A stretch of DNA of 64,000 bases from positions 654,862,920 through 654,926,919 of the forward strand of contig NC_081405.1 of the NCBI RefSeq assembly GCF_030272615.1. Reading direction: 5' to 3'. The DNA is from Cryptomeria japonica (taxonomy: Eukaryota > Streptophyta > Pinopsida > Cupressales > Cupressaceae). The translations under genes and the position numbers were made by a program. Below the pieces are notes generated by a model. That model was given only the letters and a program-made list of their open reading frames with translations. It was not told the origin of the DNA and made no database searches. Of the stretch, positions 10,869-23,515 are shown piece by piece. Numbering within the stretch: the first letter of the stretch is position 1; every line of letters starts with the position of its first letter.

Positions 10869-11936
10869 TTAAGAGAAATAATGCTTCAGGAATTGTCCAT
10901 GCACTGGAAATTCCTGCATCTCATCATTCATATTCTTTAAAAAATATGAATCCTTACCATTCAAGTCACAAACTACAAAAGGGCCAATCCAGAGTGATTC
11001 AAATTTCTTGTGCTTTCCTTTATCCTGCCCTTTTGCATTCCACTGAAGAACCATGTCATCAACTTGAAACTTTCTTAACGATGTCCTTTTATCAAAAAGA
11101 TACTTTGACTGTAACTGGAGCTTCTGATTTTTCTGATGAGTAGAAGTTCTAAGCTCTTCCACTTCTACAATTTGGATCATTCTGTTCTCCATTGGTTCAG
11201 ATATTTCCATGTTCTCTTCCTGCAAAAACTTATACACCGAAAGAAGGTTATTTACCAGTAATCTATCTTGGGTACCATAAACCAACTCAAAAGGTGACAT
11301 TCCAATGGACTTTTTAACTGTTATTCTATCCGCCCACAGAGCTAATTTCAACTTTTGATCCCAAGACCTCTTGTTTTCTTCTAGGATCTTCTTGATGATA
11401 TTCAGCAAGCTTTTGTTGCTAGATTCTGCTTGTCCATTCCCTTGAGGGTGATAAGGTGATGAGTATGACATAAGTATACCATGACTATTGTAAAAGCCTA
11501 CAAATTCTTCTGATCTGAAACACATGGCATTATCCATGACCAACTTAGCAGGTATTCCAAATCTAGTCACAATATTATCCATCAAGAAATCAATGACAGT
11601 TTTACTAGTAGCTCTTCTTGTAGGAATAACTTCTATCCATTTGGTAAAATAATCTGTGGCCACTATAATCCATCCATGACCTCTTCCTGACTTCTCAGCA
11701 ATTTCTCCAATAAAATCAATACCCCATTGGACAAAAGGAGCTTCTACAGAGACTGGAATCAGGGGTAAAGCTCCTTCATACTTGAGCTTGGAAGAAAATC
11801 TCTGACACGAATCACATCTTTGAACATATGCATGAGTATCTTTAAACAAGGTGGGCCAATAATATCCAGCCCGTAATCTTACCGGCAGTAGTCTTAGCAG
11901 AGTAATGTCCTCCACATACTCCATCATGCATTTCAT
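10869..11936 (-). pseudogene. gag-pol: Element 1 integrase, core and C-terminal part
   Basis: It is read in a frame shifted by one relative to upstream pol, rejoining at AGYYWPTLFKD. The Cys pair of the HHCC motif (CDSCQ) is present. The DDE catalytic residues are visible: GIDFIG, MDNAMCF (usual TDNG altered to MDNA) and GQAESSNK. A C-terminal GPF/Y-like segment (WIGPFVV) follows and the frame ends at a stop at 10869-10871, 147 bp before the 3' LTR. No chromodomain is seen, which fits Tat rather than chromovirus. Confidence 0.88.
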
Positions 11937-13131
11937 TCAACACCCGTTTAGCTTGAAATTCATCCAAACACAGTAGTAACTCCCCATCTCTTTTTCTCCA
12001 ATAAAGATCACCTTGGATAAGCACATACTTTTGGGACTTGAGCTTCAAAGTTCTCTTCTGGTTGTGTGTCATTTCCTCCGATAGCACATTACCTTTTAAT
12101 ACTTGGATTATCTCTGTGTACCATGGTTGTCTCTCAATACTAGTAACCAAAGTATCTTCAACCTCAACATTGTGTACTTCTACATTCATGAGATTTGACT
12201 TAGTCATGAGCTTGGCCAAACCTAACCCTCTCACCAATTTAGTGATCTTTATCTCCAAATTGAACTCTTGAATTCTATTGATCCACCTACATCTCTTCCC
12301 AGTAACCTCAGATTGTGACAAAATATCTTTAATTGCAGCATGTGGAACATAGGCAGTGACATTTACATTCACCAAATATGGCCTAAAGGCTTTAACAGCT
12401 TTAACCAAGGCATAGGCTTGTTTCTCCATAGTTTCATATTTTAATTCTGCCGCTTGCAAAGATTTGCTATAGAAAGCTATGGGATGTTCATATCCCTCAT
12501 TATCCTTTTGCAATAACACTGCAGCCACTGTGTGATATGAAGCAAAAGAAAACAGAGAAAAAGGCTTACCATAATCCGAGGACTTCAACACTGGTGCTTC
12601 CTGGATTTCTTTCTTAATCTCATTAAAAGCTTTTGAGGCTTCCTGATCCCAGTGAAACTTTGCGTCCTTCTTGAGCAACTTGACAATAGGCTTCACTATC
12701 TCAGCAAAGTTTGCAATGAATCTCCTGACAAAATTCACTTTGCCTAAAAAGGACTGAATTCCTTTCACATTCTTTGGTTCAGACACCTTGTTGATTGCTT
12801 CAATTCTCTCAGGGTCTATTCTTATCCCTTCCTTGGAGACTATGTGTCCCAATAACTTTCCTTCAATGACCCCAAAGTGACATTTCTTGGGATTCAGTGA
12901 TACACCAAACTCCAAAGCCTTATCAAATACCTTTTCTAAATGTCCACAGTGATCATCAGCCTTCTCTGAGAAACAAGTTAAATCATCTTGGTAAACCACC
13001 ATAATAATATTAATGAATTCCTTAAAAGCCACATCCATAGCTCTTTGAAATGTAGCCCCTGCATTTTTCAATCCAAATGGCATTCTCACATATACATAAG
13101 TTCCCCATGGGGTAGTAAAAGCTGTTTTAAA
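11842..13131 (-). pseudogene. gag-pol: Element 1 RT(C-terminal)-RNase H-INT(N-terminal) part
   Basis: It continues the same frame after the TAG. RT shows RMPFGLKNAGATFQRAM and the catalytic box YQDD (12993-12982), then the RT thumb (NPKKCHFGV, LGHIVSKEGI). A gypsy-type RNase H follows (about 12570-12350), but where active copies have TDAS it reads SFASYHT, so its first catalytic Asp is absent. Next is the zinc-binding start of integrase (H...GGHYSAKTT). The frame is lost at about 11880 through an apparent 1-bp deletion. Confidence 0.85.
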
Positions 13132-16100
13132 CTATTCTGACTCCTTTACCAGCACTTGATTGTATCCTGAGAAACCATCCATCATGGATAAAAGATCACA
13201 TCCTGTCACGCTTTGTAGCATTGCTTCCATATTTGGGGATGAATAATTATCTTTTAAAGAGGCAACATTAAGATTCCTAAAATCAACACACAATCTGATG
13301 TCTCCATTCTTTTTTCTCACTGGGACCAGATTAGAAACCCATGAAGAATGTCTGATTGGTTTGATAATCCCCCCTACTCTCAATTTAGTCAACTCTTGTT
13401 GCATTTTTGTTTCTAACAAAGGGTTAATAGGTCTCTGTTTCTGTCTAAAAGGCTTAGCATCTGGAAGTAAGGGAACTTCATGCTGAAAAAGATCTTGCCT
13501 ATACGCCTTTAGGTCTTCATAAGACCAAGCAAAAACATGTTTATACCTTTTCAGTAAACTGATTAGGTTAGTCCTAACATGAGGAGGTAGCTTCTTTCCA
13601 ATATATACCAACTTGGGGGATGATTCTGTCCCCAAGTTGACCTCCTCTAATTCTTCTAACTTGGTGGTAGATTGCTGGTATAAATGACTGTCATTATAAC
13701 TAAACATACTTTCTAACTCCACCAACCCTTTAGGTATCTCATTGGTTTCCAACTGGACAATATCATTTCCAAACACTGTCTCTCTGTCATCCACCACTTC
13801 CACCAATGCATTACAATCAATTTTTTGTCCATCATAATCATCAACACATTGGATGAACCTAAGAATATCTTCATCATCAGCAAAAACTTGCCAATTATAT
13901 ACATTATCAGGAATAGCAGGCCTAGCTTTTATTTCCACAGTGGAGATACCAGTTAGTGTTGCATCATCATTTTTTAAAGCAACATTAGCTAGGAAATCTG
14001 CCATAATATTTTTTGCTCGCTCTATCCAATTGATAGAAAAGGCATCAAAATATTCAATAATATCCCAAACAGCATGCTTATATTGCTTCAATTTATCATT
14101 CTTAGATACATATTTAGATCTTACCTGAGAGACAACCAACTCTGAATCGCCCATCACTTTCAATAGTCGGATTCCATGCCTTTTTGCAACCTCAAGTCCT
14201 AATAATAGAGCTTCATACTCTGCAGTATTATTTGTGCACTGGAATGCCAATAAGAATGAATATTTAAAGGTTATACCTGATGGGGATACAAAAAGAACCC
14301 CTACTCCAGACCCTTCTTTGGAACAAGCTCCATCAAAATACATCTGCCACAACCCATACTGCTGTTCTTGTAACTCAATTACAATTGGGTCTGTGTTCTT
14401 CAATTGAGGTGACACTAGTTGAATTCTGAAATTATCTAAATCCACATCAATCATACAATTTAGCATACTAGGGTCCACATTTTCAACTACCTTAGGAGCT
14501 CGTGGCTCCCTGTATAGTTTGACCTTATTTCCACCAACAGGAATAGTAGCATAAGACAAATCCAATTGAACATTTCCCCCCACTGCTGCAGCCCACTGCC
14601 TAGAAAGTAACATGCCATAGTGGGGTTTAGTATCTATGACAATAACATCCATTTTGTAAGTAGCTTCAGGAAATGTAGCTATTTTTACTTCTACATCTTT
14701 CATTGTACCTATCACAGGTACTTCTCTATTGTCCATGGCATAACATTTCCCATACACAGTAGTCACTGACAATCCTAATTCTTTCATAACACCATAGGGC
14801 ATCACATTAGCAGCTGCTCCTGAATCTATCATGCAGTTTTTAATTAACCGGTTATTGACTAACAGGGTAACATAGAAGGGATCCACTTGAGAAGGCTCCT
14901 GAGTGATAGTGGTTCCAACATATACCTCTGGAGTTTGGAACTCTTGATCCTTCCCAATTTTATCTGAACCAGTGGGTAATACTGAGTCACCATCAGATAT
15001 ACTAGAGAACAGAGACAAAGCTGCATCCTTGTGTTCTTTAATCTTTAATAACTCCACTAATGGGACAGTGACCTTCATTTGGGTTAAAGCTTGGGCCATA
15101 TTAAACGTGGAATAACTACACTTTTCAGTATTAGCCTTGACCTTTTCTACTTTGAGTTGATTGGCCCTTTTTATTATTTCCACCTTTTGTACATCACTAG
15201 CATTTTTGGCATTTGTGGTTTTAGGTAAATCTTTAACTTGTTCCTCTTTTTCTTGACTAACTTTAACAGTAGCAGTAACACTGTTTGATGCCCCTTTCTT
15301 AGTGACTTCTTTTACAAACATAAAACCTGGCTCACCCTGATCAGTATCTCTCTTGGTACTTCTCAGGTTGTAATTATGTCTTGCTTTGGCAATTGCAGCC
15401 TTAGTGAGGTTTTTAACTTCCTCTTCACTAGGCCTCCTAAGATGAACTTCTTCATCTTCAATTGTTACCACATTCAATGTAGGGTGCCATCCTAAGGCTA
15501 ACTGCCCTCGTACAAATCTTTCATTATCTAACACATCACTGCATTCACTTTGCATAGATTCCTCATCACTTTCTATAATAGTTTCAAACATATTAATATC
15601 AAGCTCTGCTTCTGGTCTCATGGATTCTTCCAGAGCTTGAGCCACTGCACACTGATGAGGAGAATGTGGTCCATCACAAGCAATACACCAGGGAGTATTT
15701 TCTATATTATTAATAGTTTTCCCCTTGAGAGGATCTGGTGTATCTTGGCTTTGGGCAATTTTAGGCTTCTCAACTTGAGGTTTACCATCCTTCCAATTCG
15801 TATTGTATGGCATATCATGTAATCTAGGAGGTCTATCTTGCCAATTGTAATGAGGTTTATCATTTTTGTTAACTTTAGTAGTCAAATCTTTCATAGCAGT
15901 AACCAGTTTTTCTATTTTATCCTCTTCCTTAGCAACTTTGTTAGGTTGTTGTTTGGTTTCATGCCATAATCTTCCATATGTCCTCCTTCCTAATTTTCTA
16001 GATGCCTTTCTATTACTTTCAACATTTATGGCAATTCTAAAGGCATCCCTCAGGTTATGAGGATTTTTATCTCTGAGAATGTAAGCCATCTTGGAATCAA

Positions 16101-17748
16101 ATGCATTGTAATATGTATTAAGGCACATATTGTCATCTAGCCTCATTACCTGATACAATCTATGCATAGCTTTTTGGAACCTAGCATTAAAATCAGTGAC
16201 TACTTCATTTTCAGATTTTCTAATGTTATTGAACTCATTTAGCATGAAACTCACATTAGTCTTATCACCATACTGTTCTTGAAAGCAATTTTTGAACTCT
16301 TCCCATGAACCTATGCTAGCCACTGGAAAACATCTGTACCAATCTCTTGCATCATCAACCAGGGATTGAACAAACAGCTTCATAATAACATCTTCATCAG
16401 TTATCTCATAATCATTTATCAAATCCCCAAAAGATTTGAGATGTTCCTCAGCACTGACTGCATTGTTCCCGGCAAATTTATGGAGTTTGTCTCTTAACTC
16501 AGTGGGAACATGATTTGGATATCCTGGGATCCCATCAAAAAACAATTGCCGATATTGTTCTAAATTAATTGGCCTTCTTTGAAAAGGGGAAACAGTACTA
16601 TTATTCCCCATGATCATTTTAGCTTTTGGGATTGGGGACTGAGATGTTTGGGTATACTGCTTATTTGAAGGTATGTGGCTTGCTGAGGCAATGTTAGTGT
16701 GTACTGCTGGTTGGGTATTGCCCTGAGGAAGAGAGATATGTTGGGGATTAGGCTTGCTAAGATCTTCTGATGGGAATGTAATAGGGGGAGCTTTTAGGTA
16801 GTTAATCTTTCTTTTAACTTCCTGATTTGTAGCTTCTAACTCAACCTTTTCTAATTCCATTTGGAGGTCTTCTTTTTCCTTCCTCATCCTTTCCATCTCT
16901 CTCTCATGTGCTAGGATCCTATGAGAAATCCCTTCTGCAGTTTTAGACTCTACTCCATCATCTACCCATATCTGTTTCCCTTTGTCTAAATTAACTTTAG
17001 GGAGTTGGGAGTCATTAGAAACTTCCTTACTTGGCTGGGCTACTGACTTAGGAGATGGTCTAATGTTAGGGACTAAAATCTCCCTAATCACTGGGCCTTC
17101 CTCATCACCCTTTTCTTTTTCCTTGGCAAGCACTTCAAGATCAGCTATCTTTCTAAGAAACCTATCTCTCTCCATTATTTTGGCTTTAACTTCCTTTTCC
17201 TTATTTGCCTCCTTTTGGGCCCTCAAGGATATTAAATGATGAACTCTTTTAGTTAATTCTTCAATTTCTTGAGACATCTTATCCTCATCAGGATAGTTTT
17301 CTTCAGAATCTGATGCATTAATTTGATCTATATCAATCAAACTAATGTTCCCATCTATTGTCCTAGGAATAGAGTGCCTAATTGCATTTGAGCTAGTTCT
17401 ATCTTTTGCAGAAACACTAACATGTGATAAGTCTCGACTTAAAATAGGCATATCATCAATATTTCCAAACAATCCTGAATGAAAACCTAAAATATCCTGC
17501 TCTGAATCTCTTGAAGATGAATTTGACTTTGCATAAACAGGTCGGTCAGGCATCTTACCAGTATTGTTGTTTTTCTGCACCCATGCAGCGTTTGATGGCT
17601 CATGCATCACAGATCTTTTCTGGCCTCTTCGTGATTGCTCTGGCAGACCTTCTTGCAAGGTTTCACGAGGATGTTTCTTCATGAATGACCTTGTGTGCTT
17701 ATTTCCTTGCATCTTGCTTGTCTTTATTTTAGAAAGTTTGTATCTCAC
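13132..17748 (-). pseudogene. gag-pol: Element 1 Gag-PR-aRNH-RT(N-terminal) part of the polyprotein
   Basis: 1,538 codons open from ATG 17748 to a TAG at 13132-13134. Order: basic, coiled-coil-rich N-terminus (to about residue 390); Gag capsid-like domain (about 395-585, with AEEHLKSF and DDARDWYRCF); zinc-knuckle-like CIACDGPHSPHQC near 690; aspartic protease with DSGA near 975; RNase H of archaeal type (about 1135-1262), with all four acidic positions visible (YFDGA, TAEYEA, GDSELV, MADFLA); then RT fingers (FRQKQRPINP, RLCVDFRNLN) to the stop. The RNase H lies before RT, whereas in Tat elements I know, and in element 2 here, it follows the RT-RNase H. The TAG cuts RT just before KTAFTTPWGTY. 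The start was chosen as the first ATG after the primer site. Confidence 0.9.
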
Positions 17749-17887
17749 AAGGACTGGTTAAAAAATAATAGAGTCACCACCCACAAAACTATGGGAAAGA
17801 TAAAGAACAAGTGATCTTACTCATAAATACAACAATACTCTCAATAAGTCTCGGCACAGATTCTGTGTCTGTATCTTCGTGACAACT

Positions 17888-17907
17888 GTTCCCCAGCAGA
17901 GTCGCCA
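17888..17907 (-). other. Element 1 primer binding site (tRNA-Arg type)
   Basis: Minus strand TGGCGACTCTGCTGGGGAAC starts 4 bases after the end of the 5' LTR (17912). It is the complement of a tRNA 3' end CCCCAGCAGAGTCG-CCA, matching the plant tRNA-Arg class from memory. Priming by tRNA-Arg is characteristic of Ogre/Tat elements. The gag start codon lies 140 bp downstream. Confidence 0.85.
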
Positions 17908-18845
17908 CTTTTGTTGTTCTCAAAATCTGATTCCCCTTCAATGCCCTCAAAATAATACAATCTAAAATGGGTGCCGAGGAGGCATCAAGGATAAAGGGAT
18001 TCTAGAGACAACATATGACAAGGTTTGGTTAGACCTTCTACACTTCGGGCTTTTCTTTGAGCCCAGGTGGGTATACCCTTTGTGAATTAACTTCACACTC
18101 TTAAGCAACAAACCCACAGCAAACCGATCCAGAAAACCAATGGGTTCATTCACCTTGAAAACAACTGAAAACAAAGAATGAAACAGTACTTAACTTCAGC
18201 ATATTCGATCAACAAAGCATGCAATAAACAACTTCGATCAGTACCAGTGCCTTATCCAAGGCTACAGAGTCACTCAAACTCAAATAAAACTCTTGAGATA
18301 AAATATCTCCATACTTCCCATCTACTTGGTTTCCATAAATCCTTGCTAATGCCTAACACCAACAAGAATTCAGTCACTTCAAACTAAACTATGGTCCTCA
18401 AAATTCAAAGCTTCTCCTAAAGTATTTACTGGTAAGAGTGATCATGCATGTTTAATTTCCTTCGTAAAGGGAAAAGCTAAAAACACCCAAACTAAGATTG
18501 CCTTACAATTTCAATCAAACAGAAAATCCTGGATCATTCAGAATGAAAACAGTAAATAGACTTAAGGACAAGATTGAAGATGACACATAGCTTTACTCAA
18601 AACTGACGGCCTATATATTGATATTCATTTGAAAAGATTTTACAAAAGTCTGATTCTCCATTAAACTTTGGAAAAGCTCAGATAATTTTTCTGCAGCGTT
18701 TTCTTACAAAATTTTTGTGATCCCCTTCTCTCTAGTCCTGGTATCCATTTATAACAATATGGATGCACAAAGCTTCGGACTTCTCGAGGAAAGTTTGTTA
18801 CAATTATTTCAAAATTGAAGAGGTTACAATTTCTGCGTGAATCAG

Positions 18846-21800
18846 TTATGTGCTTTTTTCAGCTTCTCCAGCAGTTTGTTCAACGAGTTGTTCAGTTGCA
18901 ACCTCTTCTGGCTCTTTAGGGGCGCTCTCCACCTGCTCCGGATCTCGAGTAGAATATTTAACTCCCCACTCACTATATGTCTCTTCTGTCGGCCATACAA
19001 AACTAATCACAATATTCTTAACCTTAGTCAACCTTTTCCAAGAATTCCTCAGTTTGTTGACTTCCGAGTTAAGAAAATTATAGTGCGATTTAATTCTTTC
19101 TATTTCCTGTATGGTTATGACAAAGAAAGAGGTGTCATCCAGATAAATGATTCCTTTGACCCTTGCTGACAACTTGGCATCCATCTCATTGAGCCATATC
19201 TGCTTATCTTTCAGCTGATCTGGATTGGCAAAAATTCTTGGGAGCAACTCACAAACTTGATCAGTGTATTCCTTTTTAAGCAATTTAACCCTTCCTTCCA
19301 CATTATCCACCTCTGTTGCCAATTGCAATAAACTCTTAATGATATCAGAAGTGGATTTGATAATATGGTTAGATCTTGCTTCATCACAGGAAACACACAT
19401 GAACTCTAAGTCTTGCTCCCTAGGCCTCCATCTGTCAAAAATGGGTGTCAAAATGGCCTTATCTCTTCTTAACTCAGTCCATATCTCCATGACCTTTCCT
19501 ACACTATTGTGAAGGAGTGAGGCATTTATAGTGTCTGCAAAACTGGAGATTGTGGTTTTTATCTTCTCTTCATACTTTCCTGCATAATAAGCCTGGTTTT
19601 GCTTTAGACTCTCCAATTCTTGGGGAGTTATCTCAATCATTTGAGAGCTGGAAGGCGCAGGAGATGGTGGGAGCTCAATGATGGGGCTAGTAGGTGGAGG
19701 TCTTGTAGGAGAAGAGGAGATCATTAATGTTGAAGACTCACCTTGTCGGCGTTGTCCTGCCAGCTGGCTCTGCAATTTAGCAATAATGCTATCTTTGCCT
19801 CTTATCTCCTCCTTAGCACTATCATAAGCCTTTAAAACCATTTCCAACTTAAGCTGAAGGGCCTCTCTTTGTTTAGCTTCCTTTTCAGCCACTGCAACAC
19901 TGAATTTGGCAGTCTCTAACACTGTGCTAGCAGCCTCTACTACCCCTGTACTCTCTACTCTCTTGACCATCAATCCACCAATGTGACATGTCCCTGAGGA
20001 ATCTTTACCTTTCTTGTCCTCATTTCTTTTAAGGGACCACATGACCAGTGTAGCATTGTCCTTACTGAATGTAACCCCTTCCATGGGTTTGGTCTCTTTT
20101 CTCACTGCGTCCAGCACCAAAGCATCAGCAATATTCCACTCTAGTAAAATGAGCACTCCAGCTTGTGCTACTAAATCCCTTCCCTATTCAAGAGTGATGG
20201 TTTTGAATTCTTCCATCATCTCTTGTTTTATTTCTTCCTCCACTGAGGCTGGATCTCTATTAGGCTGCTCTTCCTTTCTTGCTTCACATCTAGCATTATA
20301 TTTATCTATATGTTGCTTCCAGATAAATTGCATGAATGCTTCAGATGTGACGAAGCTATCATCAGCTAGAAAGGCACTAGTGGCCTTCTTTATCTCAGGA
20401 TCCCACTCCTGGCCTTTAAGTTCAGTTGAAGTGATGTCCATCTGTGCTTCAGTGGGTTCTTCTGGCATTCCTTCTTCCACTTCATCATATGTATATGCAA
20501 TCTCCCCCAAGCTGCCCAGCTGGGAGAGGTATTCAGTTGCTGCTTGCTCATCTCCTAGGTGGAGAGGGGATTGGGATGGGGAATATAGGGGTGTATCTGA
20601 CTGCACTTCCTTTCCCACCCTCTGCTTCTTTGGGTTGTCTTGAATGTCAATGGCTTCTTGTGCCTTCCTCTTTCCTTTGGATGAAGAGGGTTCCCCTGTT
20701 GCAGACACCAACACACTGTAACCTGCTTTCTTATGCAGGGTATAATCACCAGGAGGGATTACTTTAGTGGGAGCTGATTTCCCCAAAATCATTTTTGCTT
20801 TCTCAGGGTTGTTCTTAATTACAACCTCCCTCTTCTCCTTTATTGTCTGCATCACATCCTCAAAGCAAATAATCAAAAATTTTATCTTCTCTTCCAATGG
20901 GAAGAAGTAGACAATGGGTCATAACTAGCATCAAATTGATGCACAAAATCCAGGGCCTTCCTGTAAGCCACCCACTTTTCCTTCCTCAACTCCTGCTCAT
21001 CTAAATCAAATTTATTCCTGATGAGGTCTTTAGGAAAATGGAATTGATGAGGCCTACCTCTGCATGCTACTTTCTTCCGGAATATACCATTGTAAAAATC
21101 CTCTCGATCAGCACATCTAGACACTGCAGTGGACAAATGGTAGGGTTTGAGGAAATCCTCAAAAATTTCCAGCCTCCCTTGGTGATTACAAATTGGTGGG
21201 CTACTGTAGCTGTAGGGAAAATAGTCCCTTTACCTCTGCCTGTTAACTCTGCCTCTTGCAGGTCACCAATTTGTCTGAGAATCTCAGCTATTCCCACTTT
21301 GAGGGGGACTTGGTATGGTAACAAAAATGGGGTGCCTCTAAAACCAAAGACTTTGAAAACTGTGGAGACTGGATACAAGTACATATCACACCAGTTATGA
21401 ACTATCTTGATATTCTCTGCGAATTCTTTTGGTCTTAAGAACTCCAGGAGAATCTTGGGGACTCTTGGGTTGTCAGAGCAAAGGAGAGTCCTTATTTTGG
21501 ATGCAAAATAATTATCAAACTTTAGAAAACTAGCATCCTCTCTGTCCCATGACAATACAGTACTCCATAGTTGTACCGACATCTTCTCCCCCTCCTTTTC
21601 TTTTACCAGGTCCATTCCACTGGCGAAATAATCTCCACCTTTGAAGAGAAAGAGGTGCATCAATAGTGAATACCACCCAAATGGCCTATCCACCTTTCCA
21701 TTCTTTATCCCTATCAATCCTCCATGGATAGCATCAGCAATATAGGAAGCATAATCGAATGTAATAGCAAGAGAAGGATTCAAAATTTGAACAATCATTA

Positions 21801-22488
21801 GCAAGTAATGGTTTGGCATATTCGATTCAGCATCCTCTCCTAGAACTTGGCAAAGTGCCCAATACATCCCTTTTGCCCTCAAGGTAAACATACTTAATGA
21901 AAAAGGCTCTTGTGTGTTGGGCCCTACAACTGCTAACCCTCCTACTTTCAGAAAAAGTTCTTTGAGAGGCCCATTCCTAAGATGATTCCTCTGTGCCCTG
22001 TACACCTAGGCTAATTGTGTGAAGTTTATAGGTTCCAAAAAGTTGGTGAACTCACTGAGCCCAAATTCTTTTCTCAACTCTTCTGCATTAATTTCCACGA
22101 GGGCTTTTCCATTTACATCCCGGATGCACCTTGTAACTGAATCATAATTCAACGCCATTTGGGTTAACAAATTTGTATCCATGAACACCCCTGGGACCAC
22201 CAACTTCCCAACATCTAATTCCCAAATGCTATTTTGAGGAGCAGGAGAATTCCTCATCCCAAATCCGATTCTAAATAATCCCAACCCAGACAGTCCAACC
22301 TGTGGGTCTCTTAACCAATTACCCTTGTCATATAATCCTTCACCAATCTTCAGATGGGGAGCCCTTGGTACTAACTCTTTAGCCTTAGATGCCTGGTTGG
22401 TTGACAGCGTCAACTGTTCTAAAAAGTCATCACACACACTCCTTTCTAAATAATCAACTTTACCAGAGAATTCCCTTTTAGGAGCCAT
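18846..22488 (-). pseudogene. LTR-encoded protein of unknown function, 5' LTR copy (frameshifted)
   Basis: Starts at ATG 22488-22486 and ends at TAA 18848-18846, about 1,214 codons. It is interrupted by a TAG at 22006-22008 (codon 161, shared with the other LTR), 1-bp deletions near 21165 and 20907 relative to the left copy, and a TAG at 20184 where the left copy has CAG. Visible parts: N-terminal block of 160 residues; a second block of about 300 residues rich in Leu/Phe (codons 162-470); NLS-like KRK and PKKQR near codon 600; coiled coil (heptads of Leu/Ile with Lys/Glu) near 860-905; Pro-rich SPTRPPPTSP near 920; a C-terminal helical domain. No transmembrane segment or enzymatic motif was recognised. 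It could be a structural or regulatory accessory protein comparable in position-independence to Ogre ORF1, but no homology to that is claimed. Confidence 0.75.
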
Positions 22489-22981
22489 TTGCAAAACAAC
22501 CAGATGAATATCACTTCTTAAACACTTCTATAATACGAGAATAATTCCACTTGTTACAACACACAAGAATAGCTGCAAAATAAGAAAAAACCTGATGCTT
22601 GCTTCGAGGAATTCGCTCTGCAACTGATTCACCTTCTCTGTATTTGCAAAAGATAACTCTGTGTTACTCTTCTGCAAAATCCTTTTAAAAGATCTCTATA
22701 CTTGGTTGTTAGGAAATCAAATGCTTGTACTCTGGGCCTTAACTGTAACATTGATTCCGCATGCTTCGGTCGTCCCTTCAAAATCGAATTCATACGAGAA
22801 TTCATATTTTAACTCCAACGGGTCGCAGGCTTCCTACAAGTGTCTCACTGTGAATTGCATTTTGATGGCTTTGTCTTTAGTCTGGGTCCCATCCTTCTAT
22901 TGGCTACATAATACCACGCGGCATCTGATCATTGACTTAGAAAATCCCTCTACATTCTGTTTTGCTACTGGCCAAATGTCA

Positions 22982-22990
22982 CCCTTTATA
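22982..22990 (-). promoter_or_regulatory. TATA box of element 1, 5' LTR
   Basis: Same minus-strand TATAAAGGG as at 9356-9364, with the G-box at 23038-23043 and the first hairpin at 23063-23112. It is the best candidate for the core promoter of the whole element and for the start of U3/R. Confidence 0.55.
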
Positions 22991-23062
22991 CTGTGGCGGG
23001 CCCATGTTTTTCCCCTTTTGCCATGTCATCATCATGACACGTGGACGGCCCTCATTAACTCT

Positions 23063-23112
23063 CGCTATTTCGCGGCCTTAAAAGGTGAGCACCTCACCCT
23101 TGCGAAATAGCG
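23063..23112. repeat. Hairpin 1 of the U3 block (5' LTR)
   Basis: Perfect 11-nt arms as in the 3' LTR copy, with inner dyad GGTGAG / CTCACC intact. Confidence 0.85.
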
Positions 23113-23515
23113 CGGGCCGTTGGATCATCTTTCAAGTTGATCTCCTTTTAATCCTTCGAAAAGGTCCTCAGGAATGGTGGGCCCGCTAAGTCGTCACTAA
23201 CACCTGGCATCTAGTCACCTACTATGCTGATTTGTCGTTCTGTCATTTGCCAGGAGAAGAACCATGGGGGCCCTACCTTCATCTCAACAGGTCTATCTCC
23301 TACGATATCATCAAGACACGTGGACGGCTAATATTAACCCCTTGGGAAGGCTCTCAGAGATGGTGGGCCCACGGACATGCCATGGACACCTGGCGCCTTG
23401 TCACCTTCGGAGCTGACCTGTCAATTTTTTATTCGTCAAGCAGGAACCGTAGGGACCCACAGTTTCCTTTTAGACCGCATGTCATCAAGACACGTGGACG
23501 GTCCTGGTTAACTTT

